From NCBI RefSeq assembly GCF_038446665.1, contig NZ_CP151802.1, positions 2,108,001-2,172,000 on the forward strand: a stretch of DNA of 64,000 nt. The letters run 5' to 3'. How positions within the stretch are numbered: position 1 is the first letter of the stretch; each line of letters begins with the position of its first letter. Both the position numbers and the translations under genes were made by a program. The stretch is from Lysobacter sp. FW306-1B-D06B (GTDB lineage: Bacteria > Pseudomonadota > Gammaproteobacteria > Xanthomonadales > Xanthomonadaceae). Shown one piece after another: positions 26,901-40,768 of this stretch. The notes under the pieces were generated by a model that was not told the DNA's origin, ran no database searches, and saw only the letters and a program-made list of their open reading frames with translations.

Positions 26901-28808
26901 TCACACTTCCAGCGTCGCCAGGTCGCCCTTGGTCTCCAGCCACTGCTTGCGGTCGCCGGCGCGCTTCTTCGCCAGCAGCATGTCCATCAGCGAATGCGTC
27001 TGCGTGTCGTCGTCCACGGTGAGCTGCACGAGGCGGCGCGTGTCCGGATGGATGGTCGATTCGCGCAGCTGCGAGGGGTTCATCTCGCCCAAGCCCTTGA
27101 AGCGGGTGGTGTTGACCTGGCCGCTGTAACCCTTCTTGCGATCGCCCTTCTCGCGCTCGATCTTCTCCAGCAGGATGCGCTTCTCTTCTTCGTCCAGCGC
27201 GTAGAACACGTGCTTGCCGATGTCCACGCGGAACAGCGGCGGCATCGCGACGAACACGTGCCCGGCCGCGACCAGCGACGGGAAATGCTTGAGGAACAGC
27301 GCGCTCAGCAGCGTGGCGATGTGCAGGCCGTCGGAGTCGGCGTCGGCCAGGATGATCACCTTGCCGTAGCGCAGGCCCGACAGATCGTCCTTGCCCGGAT
27401 CGCAGCCGATCGCGACGGCAAGGTCATGCACTTCCTGCGAGGCGAGCACGCTGCCGGAGGCGACTTCCCAGGTGTTGAGGATCTTGCCGCGCAGCGGAAG
27501 GATCGCCTGGAAATCCTTGTCGCGCGCCTGGCGCGCGCTGCCGCCGGCCGAATCGCCTTCGACCAGGAACAGTTCCGTGCGCGACAGGTCCTGGCTGGCG
27601 CAGTCGGCCAGCTTGCCCGGCAGGGCCGGGCCCTGCGTGACCTTCTTGCGGACGACCTGCTTCTCGGTCTTCAAACGCGCGGCGGCGCGTTCGATCGCCA
27701 GTTGCGCGATCTTCTCGCCCATCTCGACGTGCTGGTTCAGCCAGAGCGAGAACGCATCGTGCGCCGCGCCTTCGACGAAGCCCGCGGCCTGGCGCGAGGA
27801 CAGGCGTTCCTTGGTCTGCCCGCTGAACTGCGGGTCGGTCATCTTGATGCTGAGCACGAAGGCGACGCGGTCCCACACGTCTTCCGGTGCCAGCTTCACG
27901 CCGCGCGGCAGCAGGTTGCGGAAGTCGCAGAACTCGCGCAGCGCATCGGTGAAGCCGGTGCGCAGGCCGTTGACGTGCGTGCCGTGCTGCGCGGTCGGAA
28001 TCAGGTTGACGTAGCTTTCCTGCACCAGCTCGCCTTCGACGACCCAGGCCACGGCCCAGTCGGCGGTCTCGGTGTCCTTGGTCAACTTGCCGACGAACAG
28101 CTCCGGCGGCAGCAGCTCGCGTTCGGCCAATTCGCCGCGCAGGTAATCGCGCAGTCCGTCCTCGTAATACCACTCGTTGCGCTCTTCGCTGGCTTCATCG
28201 AACAGCTTGACGGTGAGGCCCGGGCACAGCACGGCCTTGGCGCGCAGCAGGTGACGCAGGGCGCGCAGGTTGAACTTGGGCGTGTCGAAATACTTCGCGT
28301 CGGGCCAGAAATGCACGCGCGTGCCGGTGTTCTTCTTGCCGACGGTGCCGACGACCTCCAGCGGCGTGGCGCGGTCGCCGTCCTTGAAAGTCATGCGGTA
28401 TTCGTTGCCGTCGCGCTTGATCTTCACCTCGACGTGCCTGGACAGCGCGTTCACCACGCTGACGCCGACGCCGTGCAGGCCGCCGGAGAAGGTGTAGTTC
28501 TTGTTGCTGAACTTGCCGCCCGCGTGCAGGCGCGTGAGGATCAGTTCGACGCCGGGGATCTTCTCCTCCGGGTGGATGTCCACCGGCATGCCGCGGCCGT
28601 CGTCGGATACGGAGCAACTGCCGTCGTTGTGCAGCGTCACTTCGATGGTGCGGGCGTGGCCGGCCAGGGCCTCGTCGACCGCGTTGTCGATGACCTCCTG
28701 CGCCAGATGGTTCGGGCGCGAGGTGTCGGTGTACATGCCGGGGCGGCGCTTGACGGGGTCAAGGCCGGAAAGGACTTCGATGTCTGCGGCGTTGTAACGG
28801 GAACTCAT
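26901..28808 (-). CDS. parE: DNA topoisomerase IV subunit B
   Basis: 635 aa. GHKL ATPase with EVIDNAVDEALAG (Mg/ATP Asn), DDGRGMPVDIH and GGLHGVGVSVVNALS. TOPRIM domain with FLVEGDSAGGSA and ADADSDGLHI. Length and the absence of the long GyrB insertion identify ParE rather than GyrB. Decatenates daughter chromosomes with ParC, which is not in the window. Starts with SSRYNAADIEVLSGLDPVK, the usual ParE N-terminus. Transcribed leftward and alone. Confidence 0.97.
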   Translation of the reverse strand: MSSRYNAADIEVLSGLDPVKRRPGMYTDTSRPNHLAQEVIDNAVDEALAGHARTIEVTLHNDGSCSVSDDGRGMPVDIHPEEKIPGVELILTRLHAGGKFSNKNYTFSGGLHGVGVSVVNALSRHVEVKIKRDGNEYRMTFKDGDRATPLEVVGTVGKKNTGTRVHFWPDAKYFDTPKFNLRALRHLLRAKAVLCPGLTVKLFDEASEERNEWYYEDGLRDYLRGELAERELLPPELFVGKLTKDTETADWAVAWVVEGELVQESYVNLIPTAQHGTHVNGLRTGFTDALREFCDFRNLLPRGVKLAPEDVWDRVAFVLSIKMTDPQFSGQTKERLSSRQAAGFVEGAAHDAFSLWLNQHVEMGEKIAQLAIERAAARLKTEKQVVRKKVTQGPALPGKLADCASQDLSRTELFLVEGDSAGGSARQARDKDFQAILPLRGKILNTWEVASGSVLASQEVHDLAVAIGCDPGKDDLSGLRYGKVIILADADSDGLHIATLLSALFLKHFPSLVAAGHVFVAMPPLFRVDIGKHVFYALDEEEKRILLEKIEREKGDRKKGYSGQVNTTRFKGLGEMNPSQLRESTIHPDTRRLVQLTVDDDTQTHSLMDMLLAKKRAGDRKQWLETKGDLATLEV

Positions 28809-29059
28809 TTTTCTGCGACGACGAGGCGGGAGCGGGGATGGTCGGCGGCCGGCGCCGGAAATACAACCGCGGACGCAAGCGGCCTCGCAGGACCGGGCTC
28901 GCCGTCGCGATCACCGCCTTGCGCTGGAGCCCCGCGCCCCCATTGAGGGCGGTGAGCGCCCCGTTCAGTGCAGGCTGGGCGCCATGGGGTAGGGTGCCGC
29001 CTGGCGCTCCCGGCCCCGCCGGTCCCCGCCGTTCTCCCGTTCCTGGAGGTCGTTCCCCG

Positions 29060-29299
29060 ATGAAGATCCGCAAACTCGTGCTTCCCGCCCTGATCGCCAT
29101 GGCCCTGGCCGTGCCGGCGCTCGCCCAGCAGCAGTCCGATCCGCAGGCCGACGCCGCCAAGCGCGCGCAGGCACAGGACTCGCGCGGCAAGGCCGAGCAG
29201 AAGGCCGACGCGCCCAAGGCCGATCAATCCAAGGCCGGCAAGAAGGACAAGGCCAAGGCCGATCCGACCCGTGAGCCGGAGGAAGAGGACGAGCGCTGA
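29060..29299 (+). CDS. Small secreted Lys/Ala/Asp-rich protein
   Basis: 79 aa. Signal peptide MKIRKLVLPALIAMALAVPA followed by a short mature chain dominated by Lys, Ala, Asp, Gln and Glu (KAEQKADAPKADQSK), likely disordered, ending in acidic EEEDER. GGAGG about 10 nt upstream and a strong terminator 20 nt downstream mark it as an independent small transcription unit. No family recognised. Confidence 0.75.
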   Translation: MKIRKLVLPALIAMALAVPALAQQQSDPQADAAKRAQAQDSRGKAEQKADAPKADQSKAGKKDKAKADPTREPEEEDER

Positions 29300-31195
<1,896 letters not shown>

Positions 31196-31204
31196 CGCAG
31201 CATC

Positions 31205-31227
31205 GGGCGGGAGCCGCGCTCCCGCCC
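31205..31227 (+). terminator. GC hairpin after pyrG
   Basis: Perfect 9-bp stem gggcgggag/ctcccgccc with a 5-nt loop, starting 10 nt after the pyrG stop. No T-tract, so partial termination or mRNA stabilisation is as likely as full termination. Confidence 0.5.
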
Positions 31228-31228
31228 G

Positions 31229-31328
31229 TCGTCCCGGCGAAAGCCGGGATCCATTTTGATCTTTGCAGCGACGATCATTCTCTGGAGTCTGGATCCGCCG
31301 GTCGGGTCCGCGTCTCCACCGGGATGAC
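31229..31328. repeat. REP-like element, family 1, with a degenerate second half
   Basis: gtcccggcgaaagccgggatcca matches the 9-kb cluster. About 70 nt on, a mirror end (caccgggatgac) closes the element. Fills the gap between pyrG and kdsA. Confidence 0.65.
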
Positions 31329-31346
31329 GATCAACGGGAGCAACGC

Positions 31347-33573
<2,227 letters not shown>

Positions 33574-33590
33574 GGCCCGGGCTCGCGCGC

Positions 33591-33935
33591 ATGCGCTGGT
33601 TGCGACTGCTGCTGGTGGTGCTAGCCGGGTTGCTGGCGTTCCTCCAGTACCGGCTCTGGGTGGGCGAGGGCGGCAGCCGCTCGGTCGCCCGCCTGGAGAC
33701 GCAGGTGCAGCAGCAGACGCGCGAGAACGCGGGATTGCAGCAGCGCAACGACGCGCTCGCGGCGGAAGTGGAGGACCTCAAGTCCGGTGAAGCCGCCGTC
33801 GAGGAGCGCGCCCGCAACGAGCTGGGCATGATCAAGCCCGGCGAGACGTTCTATCGCGTGGTCGAGCCCGAGGGCTCGACTGAGCCCGCCGACGCACCGC
33901 CTTCCGGCGACGACGCGCAGGCGCCGGCACCGTGA
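33591..33935 (+). CDS. ftsB: Cell division protein FtsB
   Basis: 114 aa bitopic membrane protein of the FtsQLB divisome complex. Short cytoplasmic start, one transmembrane helix ([22 protein letters not shown], about 4-25), then a periplasmic coiled coil ([32 protein letters not shown]) and the conserved [19 protein letters not shown] Pro/Asp-rich tail follows. Stop overlaps the ispD start by 4 nt (GTGA). Confidence 0.95.
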   Translation: MRWLRLLLVVLAGLLAFLQYRLWVGEGGSRSVARLETQVQQQTRENAGLQQRNDALAAEVEDLKSGEAAVEERARNELGMIKPGETFYRVVEPEGSTEPADAPPSGDDAQAPAP

Positions 33936-34645
33936 TCTGGGCGGTGCTCCCCGCCGCCGGCCGCGGCACGCGTTTCGGCGGTGAGATTCCCAAGCAGTAT
34001 CTCGAAGTCGCCGGCCAGCCGTTGATCGCACACGCACTGCACGCGTTGCTCGCGCACCCGCGCGTGGCCGGCGCGATGGTCGCCTTGTCGGCGCATGACG
34101 CGCACTGGCCGGGCTGGACTTCGTTGCAAGGCAAGCCGGTGCTGCGCTGTGTGGGCGGCGGAGAACGCGCCGATTCGGTGTTGGCCGCGCTGCAGGCATT
34201 GCCGGCGGGCGTCGGCGACGACACGCTGATCCTCGTGCACGACGCCGCGCGCCCCAACCTGCACGCGGTCGATCTGGACAGACTGATCGCCATCGCCGAA
34301 CAGGGCGATGGCGCGATCCTCGGCGCGCCGGTGCGCGACACGCTCAAGCGTGCCGACGAGAGCGGCCGCATCCAGTCCACCGAACCGCGCGAGCGGTTGT
34401 GGCGTGCATTCACGCCGCAGGCGTTCCGCCGTGGCGCGCTCACGGCCGCGCTGGAACGTGCGCGAGCCGACGGTGTCGTCGTCACCGACGAAGCGATGGC
34501 GATGGAGCGTGCCGGCGTGCGCCCGCTTCTGGTCGAAGGCCGCGAGGACAACCTCAAGGTCACCACGCCTACCGATCTGCGCCTGATGGAATTGCTGTTC
34601 GAAATCCGGAAACACCACACGACGGAACAGGGGGAGTCCGTATGA
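33932..34645 (+). CDS. ispD: 2-C-methyl-D-erythritol 4-phosphate cytidylyltransferase
   Basis: 237 aa, third step of the MEP isoprenoid pathway. N-terminal nucleotide-binding [19 protein letters not shown] (5-23) and VHDAARPNL are diagnostic; [10 protein letters not shown] and [12 protein letters not shown] follow as in the family. GTG start overlaps the ftsB stop, and its own stop overlaps the next gene's ATG, so translation is coupled on both sides. The ispF partner is two genes on. Confidence 0.97.
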   Translation: MIWAVLPAAGRGTRFGGEIPKQYLEVAGQPLIAHALHALLAHPRVAGAMVALSAHDAHWPGWTSLQGKPVLRCVGGGERADSVLAALQALPAGVGDDTLILVHDAARPNLHAVDLDRLIAIAEQGDGAILGAPVRDTLKRADESGRIQSTEPRERLWRAFTPQAFRRGALTAALERARADGVVVTDEAMAMERAGVRPLLVEGREDNLKVTTPTDLRLMELLFEIRKHHTTEQGESV

Positions 34646-35088
34646 AGCGAATCATTGCGACGCTGTTATTGCTGGTGGGAACGTGCGGCGCGACCGCGCA
34701 GGCCGGGCAGTCCGGCGAGGCCTTGTCGGCCTGCCTGAAGACCTCGGCCACGCAGGACGACCGGCGCGTGCTGGTCCAATGGATCTACGCGGCGATCTCC
34801 GTGCATCCTGATCTGCAGGCGATGACGCGGATCGACGCCGACGATCGCGCCAAGCTGGAGAAGGATGCAGCCGCCATCTTCGAGCGCCTGATCGCCGTGG
34901 ACTGCACCGCGCTGGCGCGCCAGACCATCGTGAGCGAAGGTTCCGAAGGCTTCGGCAACGCCTTCAAGACGCTGGGCGAGCTGGCGATGGGCGGAGTGGT
35001 GGAGAATCCGGACGTGCAGGTGGGCATGTCGCGACTGGGTGGCATGATCAACCACGAGCGCATGCTCAAGGCGCTGTTGTCGAAATGA
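34642..35088 (+). CDS. Secreted hypothetical protein inserted between ispD and ispF
   Basis: 148 aa with a clear signal peptide ([20 protein letters not shown]). The mature part is mainly helical ([53 protein letters not shown]) with two Cys. Both ends overlap neighbours by 4 nt (ATGA at start and stop), so it is an integral part of the ftsB-truD operon. No recognised domain; not an isoprenoid enzyme by sequence. A periplasmic function is inferred from the signal peptide. Confidence 0.78.
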   Translation: MKRIIATLLLLVGTCGATAQAGQSGEALSACLKTSATQDDRRVLVQWIYAAISVHPDLQAMTRIDADDRAKLEKDAAAIFERLIAVDCTALARQTIVSEGSEGFGNAFKTLGELAMGGVVENPDVQVGMSRLGGMINHERMLKALLSK

Positions 35089-35564
35089 ACATCCGCATCG
35101 GCCAGGGCTACGACGTCCACGCCTTCGGTGAAGGCGACCACGTCGTGCTCGGCGGGGTGCGCGTGCCGCACGATCGCGGCGTCGTCGCGCATTCCGACGG
35201 CGATGTGGTCATCCACGCACTGTGCGATGCGATCCTCGGTGCGCTGGCGCTGGGCGACATCGGCAAGCATTTCCCGCCCAGTGACCCGCAATGGAAGGGC
35301 GCCGACAGCCGCGCCTTCCTGCGCCACTGCGACGCGCTCGCGCGCGAGCGTGGCTGGCGCCTCGGCAATTGCGATGTGACCGTGGTGTGCGAGCGGCCGA
35401 AGGTCGGCCCGCATGCGGCGGCGATGCGCGAGCTGCTCGCGCAGGACCTGGGCGTGGATATCGAGGCCATCAGCATCAAGGCGACCACCAGCGAAAAGCT
35501 GGGATTCACCGGGCGCGGAGAGGGCATCGCGGCGATGGCCGTGTGCCTGCTGGTGAAGCCGTGA
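35085..35564 (+). CDS. ispF: 2-C-methyl-D-erythritol 2,4-cyclodiphosphate synthase
   Basis: 159 aa, fifth step of the MEP pathway; forms a homotrimer with zinc. [22 protein letters not shown] (3-24, zinc Asp and His), [29 protein letters not shown] and the C-terminal [16 protein letters not shown] are complete. ATG overlaps the preceding stop; its stop overlaps the truD GTG. Confidence 0.98.
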   Translation: MNIRIGQGYDVHAFGEGDHVVLGGVRVPHDRGVVAHSDGDVVIHALCDAILGALALGDIGKHFPPSDPQWKGADSRAFLRHCDALARERGWRLGNCDVTVVCERPKVGPHAAAMRELLAQDLGVDIEAISIKATTSEKLGFTGRGEGIAAMAVCLLVKP

Positions 35565-36619
35565 ACGATCGCGGCAACGAACTCGCGCGCGCGCACGGCG
35601 ATGCGGTGCTGACCGCGCGCATGCGCGTGGCGCCGGAGGATTTCTTCGTTGAGGAGCTGCCCGGCTTCGAGCCCAGCGGCAGCGGCGAGCACTTGCTGCT
35701 CACCATCGAAAAGCGCGGCATGAACACTGCTTTCGCCGCCAAGCGCATCGCGCAATGGGCCGGCGTGGGCGAGGTCGGCATCGGCTATGCGGGCCTGAAG
35801 GACCGCCATGCGGTCACGCGCCAGCGCTTCACCGTGCACCTGCCCAAGAAAGTCGCGCCGGACCTGGCAACGCTGGACTTCGCCGAAGGCGAGGAGCGGC
35901 TGACGGTGGTGGAGCACGCCTGGCATGCGAAGAAGCTGCCGCGCGGTGCGCTGGCGGGCAATCGCTTCGTGCTGGCGCTGCGCGACGTGGTGGGCGAACG
36001 CGGCGCGATCGAGCAACGCCTGCATGCGATCGCCGCGCGCGGCGTTCCCAATTACTTCGGCGAGCAGCGCTTCGGCCGCGACGGCGACAACGTCGCCAAC
36101 GCGCGGGCGATGTTCGCCGGTCGTCGCGTGCGTCGTGAGCAGCGCACGTTGCTGGTGTCGGCGGCGCGTTCGGAATTGTTCAACCGCGTGCTCGCGCAGC
36201 GCGTGCGCGAAGCATGCTGGGACACGCCGCTGGACGGCGAGGTGTGGATGCTCGACGGCAGCCGCAGCGTGTTCGGCCCCGAGCCGTTCGACGACGCCTT
36301 GGCGCAGCGTTTGGCCGCGTTCGACATCCATCCGACCGGCCCGCTGTGGGGCTGCGGCGAATCGCGCACGACCGGAACGGCGGCGCAACTGGAGCAGGCG
36401 GCGCTCGCCGATGAGGAAGCGCTGGCGCTGCGAACCGGCCTGGAAGCCGAAGGGCTGCGCCAGGAGCGGCGCGCGTTGCGCCTGAAGCCCGCCGACCTGA
36501 CGTGGGCATGGCGTGAGGAAAGCGTTCTGGAGTTGGTATTCGCGCTCCCGCCGGGCGCTTACGCCACGGTAGTGCTGGCCGAACTCGGCGACGTCCAGGC
36601 CGTCGGGCGCGCGGGCTGA
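35561..36619 (+). CDS. truD: tRNA pseudouridine(13) synthase TruD
   Basis: 352 aa, makes pseudouridine 13 in tRNA-Glu. Catalytic Asp81 in [13 protein letters not shown]; also [30 protein letters not shown] and the C-terminal [16 protein letters not shown] start overlapping the ispF stop (GTGA) is chosen over upstream codons because the conserved region begins soon after. The last gene of the operon; in E. coli it is also ispD-ispF-truD-surE-pcm, so the order is conserved. Confidence 0.96.
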   Translation: MNDRGNELARAHGDAVLTARMRVAPEDFFVEELPGFEPSGSGEHLLLTIEKRGMNTAFAAKRIAQWAGVGEVGIGYAGLKDRHAVTRQRFTVHLPKKVAPDLATLDFAEGEERLTVVEHAWHAKKLPRGALAGNRFVLALRDVVGERGAIEQRLHAIAARGVPNYFGEQRFGRDGDNVANARAMFAGRRVRREQRTLLVSAARSELFNRVLAQRVREACWDTPLDGEVWMLDGSRSVFGPEPFDDALAQRLAAFDIHPTGPLWGCGESRTTGTAAQLEQAALADEEALALRTGLEAEGLRQERRALRLKPADLTWAWREESVLELVFALPPGAYATVVLAELGDVQAVGRAG

Positions 36620-36775
36620 AGCACGCTTCACGCCGGCTTTCCAACCGTTCGTCGGAAAGCACCTGGCGGCACTGGTCCCATTCGAGGGCGGGCGTATAAG
36701 CCGGAATTGCAGCGTGCTCGCGCGCGCTGCCGCTGCATCCGAGGGATGCGGCGACCACGTCATGGAGATGTCGTC

Positions 36776-37018
36776 ATGAACGCATCGCTACGCATGGCCG
36801 TGTTGCTGTCCGCGGTAGGCCTGTCCGCCTGCGCGGGCATGGAAGCCAAGAGCACCTACGTTCCCGAACCCCGTTCGCCGTCGATCATGGACGCCGACGA
36901 GGAGTACATGGCCTATGTCGAGCGCGTCGCCCGTCGCCGCGGCCTCGAAGTGGTCTGGGTGAACTTGCCGCGCAAGTCGGCTGCGCAGATTGCCCAGGAA
37001 TCCGGACAGCCGAAGTAA
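36776..37018 (+). CDS. Small lipoprotein
   Basis: 80 aa. Lipobox GLSAC (Cys19), then a short charged mature chain (DADEEYMAYVERVARRRGLEVVWVNLPRK). GGAG 8 nt before the ATG. Sits between truD and surE, on the same strand, after a 156-nt gap. I do not recognise a family; the length and charged helix recall other small outer-membrane lipoproteins. Confidence 0.75.
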   Translation: MNASLRMAVLLSAVGLSACAGMEAKSTYVPEPRSPSIMDADEEYMAYVERVARRRGLEVVWVNLPRKSAAQIAQESGQPK

Positions 37019-37085
37019 ACCCTGCTCGGCGCCCTTCGGCCTCGCACCGACGGCGATAGCCGCCGCCTGATCCGGACAAGACGGT

Positions 37086-37655
37086 TCAGGGCGAGCGCAG
37101 GCGGCGGGGCGCGAGCAGCACCAACACCGCACCGGTGCCGCCCTGCGCCGGCGGCGCGGAGTGGAACGCGAGCACGTCGGCGCGATGCCGCAGCATGCGG
37201 TCCACCAGGTTCTTCAGTACCGGCATGCCGCCGGATGCGATCGAGGCGGCGCCGTGCAATCCCTTCCCGTGCACGATCCGCACGCACCCCACGCCGTGCT
37301 GGCGGGCGTCGTGCAGGAAGGCGCGCACCAGTTGCTCGGCCTCGCGCGAATCGGCGCCGTGCAGGTCCAGTTCCTCCTGCACTGCGATCTCGCCGCGCTT
37401 GAGCTTCTGCAGCAGGCGCGGCGTCACCTCGTCGCGACGGTAGCTGAGGGCATCGCCGGCTTCCAGCAGGGTGTCCTCCAGCGCATGGCGGAACTCCTCG
37501 CGCGCACGCGCCTCGTCGCGCTCGGCCATGCGGGCGCGAGGACGTGGCCGGGGCGCAGACGGCGGCGGTGCGGTGTCGCGCATCGGCCGCACCGGCCCGA
37601 TCGCCGAGCGGAACAGCGCGGCGTCGTCTTCGTCATCGTCTCGTCGTTCGGACAT
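37086..37655 (-). CDS. Smr-domain protein (SmrA/YfcN-like endonuclease)
   Basis: 189 aa. C-terminal Smr domain (about 92-185): ELDLHGADSREAEQLVRAFL, RIVHGKGLHG and the final APPAQGGTGAVLVLL are the LDxHG, HGxG and end-strand motifs. Stand-alone Smr proteins of proteobacteria cut RNA or branched DNA; some rescue stalled ribosomes. The N-terminal half is charged and Pro-rich. Opposite in direction to truD and surE. Confidence 0.92.
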   Translation of the reverse strand: MSERRDDDEDDAALFRSAIGPVRPMRDTAPPPSAPRPRPRARMAERDEARAREEFRHALEDTLLEAGDALSYRRDEVTPRLLQKLKRGEIAVQEELDLHGADSREAEQLVRAFLHDARQHGVGCVRIVHGKGLHGAASIASGGMPVLKNLVDRMLRHRADVLAFHSAPPAQGGTGAVLVLLAPRRLRSP

Positions 37656-37825
37656 GCGACAAGCCTAGCGTCGTCGGCCCATACCGCAAGCCATTCGCAG
37701 ACCGTGCTTCAGACCGTGCCGGCGGCCTCCGGAGCGGTGGGCGGCATCGGCTATGATGGGCCCTCGCGCGGCGCGGGCCAGGCTCGCGCCGGCTTCACGA
37801 TCCGGCAAGCGCAACAAGGGAGTCC

Positions 37826-38629
37826 ATGCGAGTTCTGGTGAGCAACGACGACGGCGTCGACGCGCCGGGCATCCGCGTCCTGGCCGAAGGGCTGCGTGCG
37901 GCGGGCCACGAAGTCCTGGTGGTGGCGCCCGATCGCGACCGTTCAGGCGCCAGCAACTCACTCACCCTGGACGCGCCCGTGCGCGTGCAGCAGCTCGACG
38001 GTTCGACCTGGCGCGTGTTCGGCACGCCCACCGACTGCGTGCATGTGGCCATCACGGGGATGCTCGAGACGGAACCGGACATCGTCGTCTCCGGGATCAA
38101 CAACACCGCCAACCTGGGCGACGACGTGATCTATTCCGGCACCGTCGCCGCGGCGATGGAAGGGCGCTTCCTCGGCCTGCCGGCGGTGGCGATGTCGCTG
38201 CAGACCGTGGACCACACCGGCAAGCATTACGAAACCGCGGCGCGTGCGGCGGCGGAAATCATCGCCCGCCTGCGCGTGGACCCGCTGCCGGCCGACACCA
38301 TCCTCAACGTGAACGTGCCCGACGTGCCCTGGTCGGAGGTGCGCGGCTTCGAAGTCACGCGCCTAGGCAACCGCCATCGCGCCGAGGCCTGCATCCCGCA
38401 GCAGGACCCGCGCGGACGCCAGTGGTGGTGGATCGGCCCGGCCGGCGCCGAGCAGGATGCCGGCCCCGGCACCGATTTCCACGCCGTGCGCACCGGCCAC
38501 ATTTCGATCACGCCGATCCAGGTCGACCTGACGCGCTATCACGCGCTGGACCAGGTGGCGAGCTGGGTCGACGGCCTGGCGACTTCGCTCGGCCATCCCG
38601 CCAGTCGCAACCCGGAGCGCACCGCATGA
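37826..38629 (+). CDS. surE: 5'/3'-nucleotidase SurE
   Basis: 267 aa. Metal-dependent nucleoside monophosphatase important in stationary phase. N-terminal [16 protein letters not shown] (metal Asp-Asp), [21 protein letters not shown] and [26 protein letters not shown] are all present. GGGAG before the ATG. Stop overlaps the pcm start by 4 nt (ATGA). Confidence 0.97.
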   Translation: MRVLVSNDDGVDAPGIRVLAEGLRAAGHEVLVVAPDRDRSGASNSLTLDAPVRVQQLDGSTWRVFGTPTDCVHVAITGMLETEPDIVVSGINNTANLGDDVIYSGTVAAAMEGRFLGLPAVAMSLQTVDHTGKHYETAARAAAEIIARLRVDPLPADTILNVNVPDVPWSEVRGFEVTRLGNRHRAEACIPQQDPRGRQWWWIGPAGAEQDAGPGTDFHAVRTGHISITPIQVDLTRYHALDQVASWVDGLATSLGHPASRNPERTA

Positions 38630-39303
38630 CGCTGCGCATGCGGTTGCAGCCGGAGGCGATCGGCTCCGGAATGACTTCGCAGCGCGTGCGCGACCGGCTG
38701 GTCGACCGCCTGCGCGAAAACGGCATCCGCGACGAGCGCGTGCTCAACGCGATACGCACGGTGCCGCGCCATCTGTTCGTCGACGAAGCGCTCGCCACGC
38801 GTGCCTACGAAGACACGGCGCTGCCCATCGGCCACGGCCAGACCATCTCGCAACCGTGGGTGGTGGCGAAGATGACCGAGGCACTGCTGGAAACCGAACC
38901 GAAGAAGGTGCTGGAGATCGGCACCGGCTCGGGCTACCAGGCCGCCGTGCTCGCCGCGCTGGGGCTGGAAGTGCACACGGTGGAGCGCATCGGCGAGCTG
39001 CTGCGCACCGCGCGCAAGCGTTTCCGTCAGCTCGGCATGAACGTGCGCAGCAAGCACGACGACGGCCGCATCGGCTGGCCGGAGAACGGTCCGTTCGACG
39101 CGATCATCGTCACCGCCGCCGCGCCCGCGCTGGTGGAAGCCCTGACCAGCCAGCTCGCCGCGGGCGGCACGCTGGTCGCGCCCGTCGGCGGGGCCGGTTC
39201 GCAGTCGCTGCTCAAGCTGCGCAAGGACGCCGACGGCAACGTCACGCAGGAATCACTGGCGCCGGTGGTGTTCGTGCCGCTGCTGTCGGGCATGGTCGAC
39301 TGA
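38626..39303 (+). CDS. pcm: Protein-L-isoaspartate O-methyltransferase
   Basis: 225 aa. SAM-dependent repair of isoaspartyl residues in ageing proteins. Motif [17 protein letters not shown] (95-110), [36 protein letters not shown] and the C-terminal [12 protein letters not shown] start overlaps surE. With surE and nlpD it makes the stationary-phase/stress cluster seen in many gammaproteobacteria. Confidence 0.96.
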   Translation: MTLRMRLQPEAIGSGMTSQRVRDRLVDRLRENGIRDERVLNAIRTVPRHLFVDEALATRAYEDTALPIGHGQTISQPWVVAKMTEALLETEPKKVLEIGTGSGYQAAVLAALGLEVHTVERIGELLRTARKRFRQLGMNVRSKHDDGRIGWPENGPFDAIIVTAAAPALVEALTSQLAAGGTLVAPVGGAGSQSLLKLRKDADGNVTQESLAPVVFVPLLSGMVD

Positions 39304-39380
39304 CGCACCGACAGGCCGTGTTCCGCATCGACGCAAGACACTGACCACCGCATACCGACGACACCAGCAGGGGCCGCCGT

Positions 39381-39995
39381 TTGAAGATCTTCGGACCGTT
39401 GTACGAACGGGCGCTCGTCTGGGCCCGCCATCGCCACGCACCGGCTTATCTGGTCGGGCTGAGTTTCATCGAGGCGATCATCTTCCCGGTGATGCCCGAG
39501 GTCATGCTGGCGCCGATGTGCGTGGCGCAGCCGCGGCGCGGGTTCTGGTTCGCGACGATCAGCCTGGCCGGCTCGATGGTGGGGGCGCTGGTCGGCTACG
39601 CGCTGGGCCACTTCGCGTTCGAGGCGGTCAAGCCGCTGTTTGCCGCGATGGGCATGCTGGGCGGCATCGAATCGGGCATCGCCACGGTGCAGGCCAAGAT
39701 GGCCGAGTCGCCCTGGGCGGTGTTCTGGCTGCTGGTGGTGGGCGGGTTCGCGCCGATTCCGATGAAGGTCTTCACATGGGCCTCGGGTATCGTCGGCGTG
39801 CCGATGCCGCAGTACGTGCTGAGCATGCTGATCGGTCGAGGCAAGCGCGTGTATCTGATCGCGCTGGTGATCCGCATCGGCGGCGTGCGCGCCGAGGCGG
39901 CGCTGCGGCGTTACATCGAGCCGATCGGCTGGATCGCATTGGTGCTGCTGGTGGCCGTGATCGGATGGCTGGTGTGGAAGGCGCAGTTCGGATGA
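39381..39995 (+). CDS. YqaA family membrane protein (DedA/SNARE-associated superfamily)
   Basis: 204 aa, TTG start with AGGGG 7-8 nt upstream. About five hydrophobic segments; FIEAIIFPVMPEVMLAPM and GALVGYALGHFAFE, then PIPMKVFTWASGIVGVPMPQY, are the DedA-like (VTT) motifs in the shorter YqaA form. DedA proteins are implicated in lipid flipping and membrane homeostasis. Lies between pcm and nlpD, which are adjacent in E. coli. Confidence 0.88.
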   Translation: MKIFGPLYERALVWARHRHAPAYLVGLSFIEAIIFPVMPEVMLAPMCVAQPRRGFWFATISLAGSMVGALVGYALGHFAFEAVKPLFAAMGMLGGIESGIATVQAKMAESPWAVFWLLVVGGFAPIPMKVFTWASGIVGVPMPQYVLSMLIGRGKRVYLIALVIRIGGVRAEAALRRYIEPIGWIALVLLVAVIGWLVWKAQFG

Positions 39996-40003
39996 GAGGA
40001 CGC

Positions 40004-40768
40004 ATGACCGGAACATCGCGAATCGTTGCCGCCACGTTGATCGCCCTCGTCATGGGCGGCTGCGGGACCGCGAAGGTCTACCGCGAGCCAGGCGCATCCT
40101 CGCAGGCGCCGTCGCGTCCGCGACCGGGCGTCGCCGTCACGGTGAAGCGGGGCGAGACGCTGTTCGCCATCGCCTCGCGCAATGGCATTCGCGCGCAGGA
40201 CCTGGCGGCGTGGAACGGCATCGATCCGCCGTACACCATCTATCCCGGACAGCGACTGCGCCTGTATCCGGCGGGCAAGGGCGGCAGCACCGCCACGACG
40301 CGTCCGCCGGCCAGCACGCCGACGAAGCCTGCAACCGGAACCGCGCCGCCCGCCACCACGCCGGCCGCACCCAAGCCCGCCGCGCCGGTGGTGAGCGACA
40401 TCAAATGGCGCTGGCCGGCCGACGGCGAACTGATCGGCCGCTACGTCACCGGCGAGCCGACCAAGCAGGGCATCGACATCGGCGGCGCCAGCGGCGCGCC
40501 GGTGCGCGCGGCCGCCGACGGCGTGGTGGTGTATTCGGGCTCGGGCCTGGTCGGCTATGGCGAGTTGATCATCATCAAGCACAACGAGCAGTGGCTGTCG
40601 GCCTACGGGCACAACCGCAATCGCCTGGTCAACGAAGGCCAGCTGGTGCGCTCGGGCCAGCAGATCGCCGAGATGGGCCGCAGCGGCGCGCCGCGCGAGA
40701 TGCTGCATTTCGAAGTGCGCTACAACGGCAAGCCGGTCGATCCGCTGCAGTACCTGCCCAAGCGATGA
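40004..40768 (+). CDS. nlpD: NlpD-like lipoprotein, LysM plus degenerate LytM (amidase activator)
   Basis: 254 aa. Lipobox VMGGC (Cys20), LysM peptidoglycan-binding domain (47-88: VKRGETLFAIASRNGIRAQDL), Thr/Pro/Ala linker, then LytM domain (about 135-252). The LytM zinc ligands are not intact (KQGIDIGG where active enzymes have HxGxD), as in E. coli NlpD, which activates AmiC instead of cutting itself. Start at 40004 has AGAGG just upstream; an ATG at 39992 overlapping the previous stop is an alternative. No rpoS follows. Confidence 0.94.
   Translation: MTGTSRIVAATLIALVMGGCGTAKVYREPGASSQAPSRPRPGVAVTVKRGETLFAIASRNGIRAQDLAAWNGIDPPYTIYPGQRLRLYPAGKGGSTATTRPPASTPTKPATGTAPPATTPAAPKPAAPVVSDIKWRWPADGELIGRYVTGEPTKQGIDIGGASGAPVRAAADGVVVYSGSGLVGYGELIIIKHNEQWLSAYGHNRNRLVNEGQLVRSGQQIAEMGRSGAPREMLHFEVRYNGKPVDPLQYLPKR

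Noticed and set aside
24924..28946. 1340-codon open frame on the plus strand
   Set aside because: Covers both propeller lipoproteins and parE in antisense. No ribosome-binding site, no known motif, and composition typical of GC-rich shadow frames. parE on the other strand is unambiguous.
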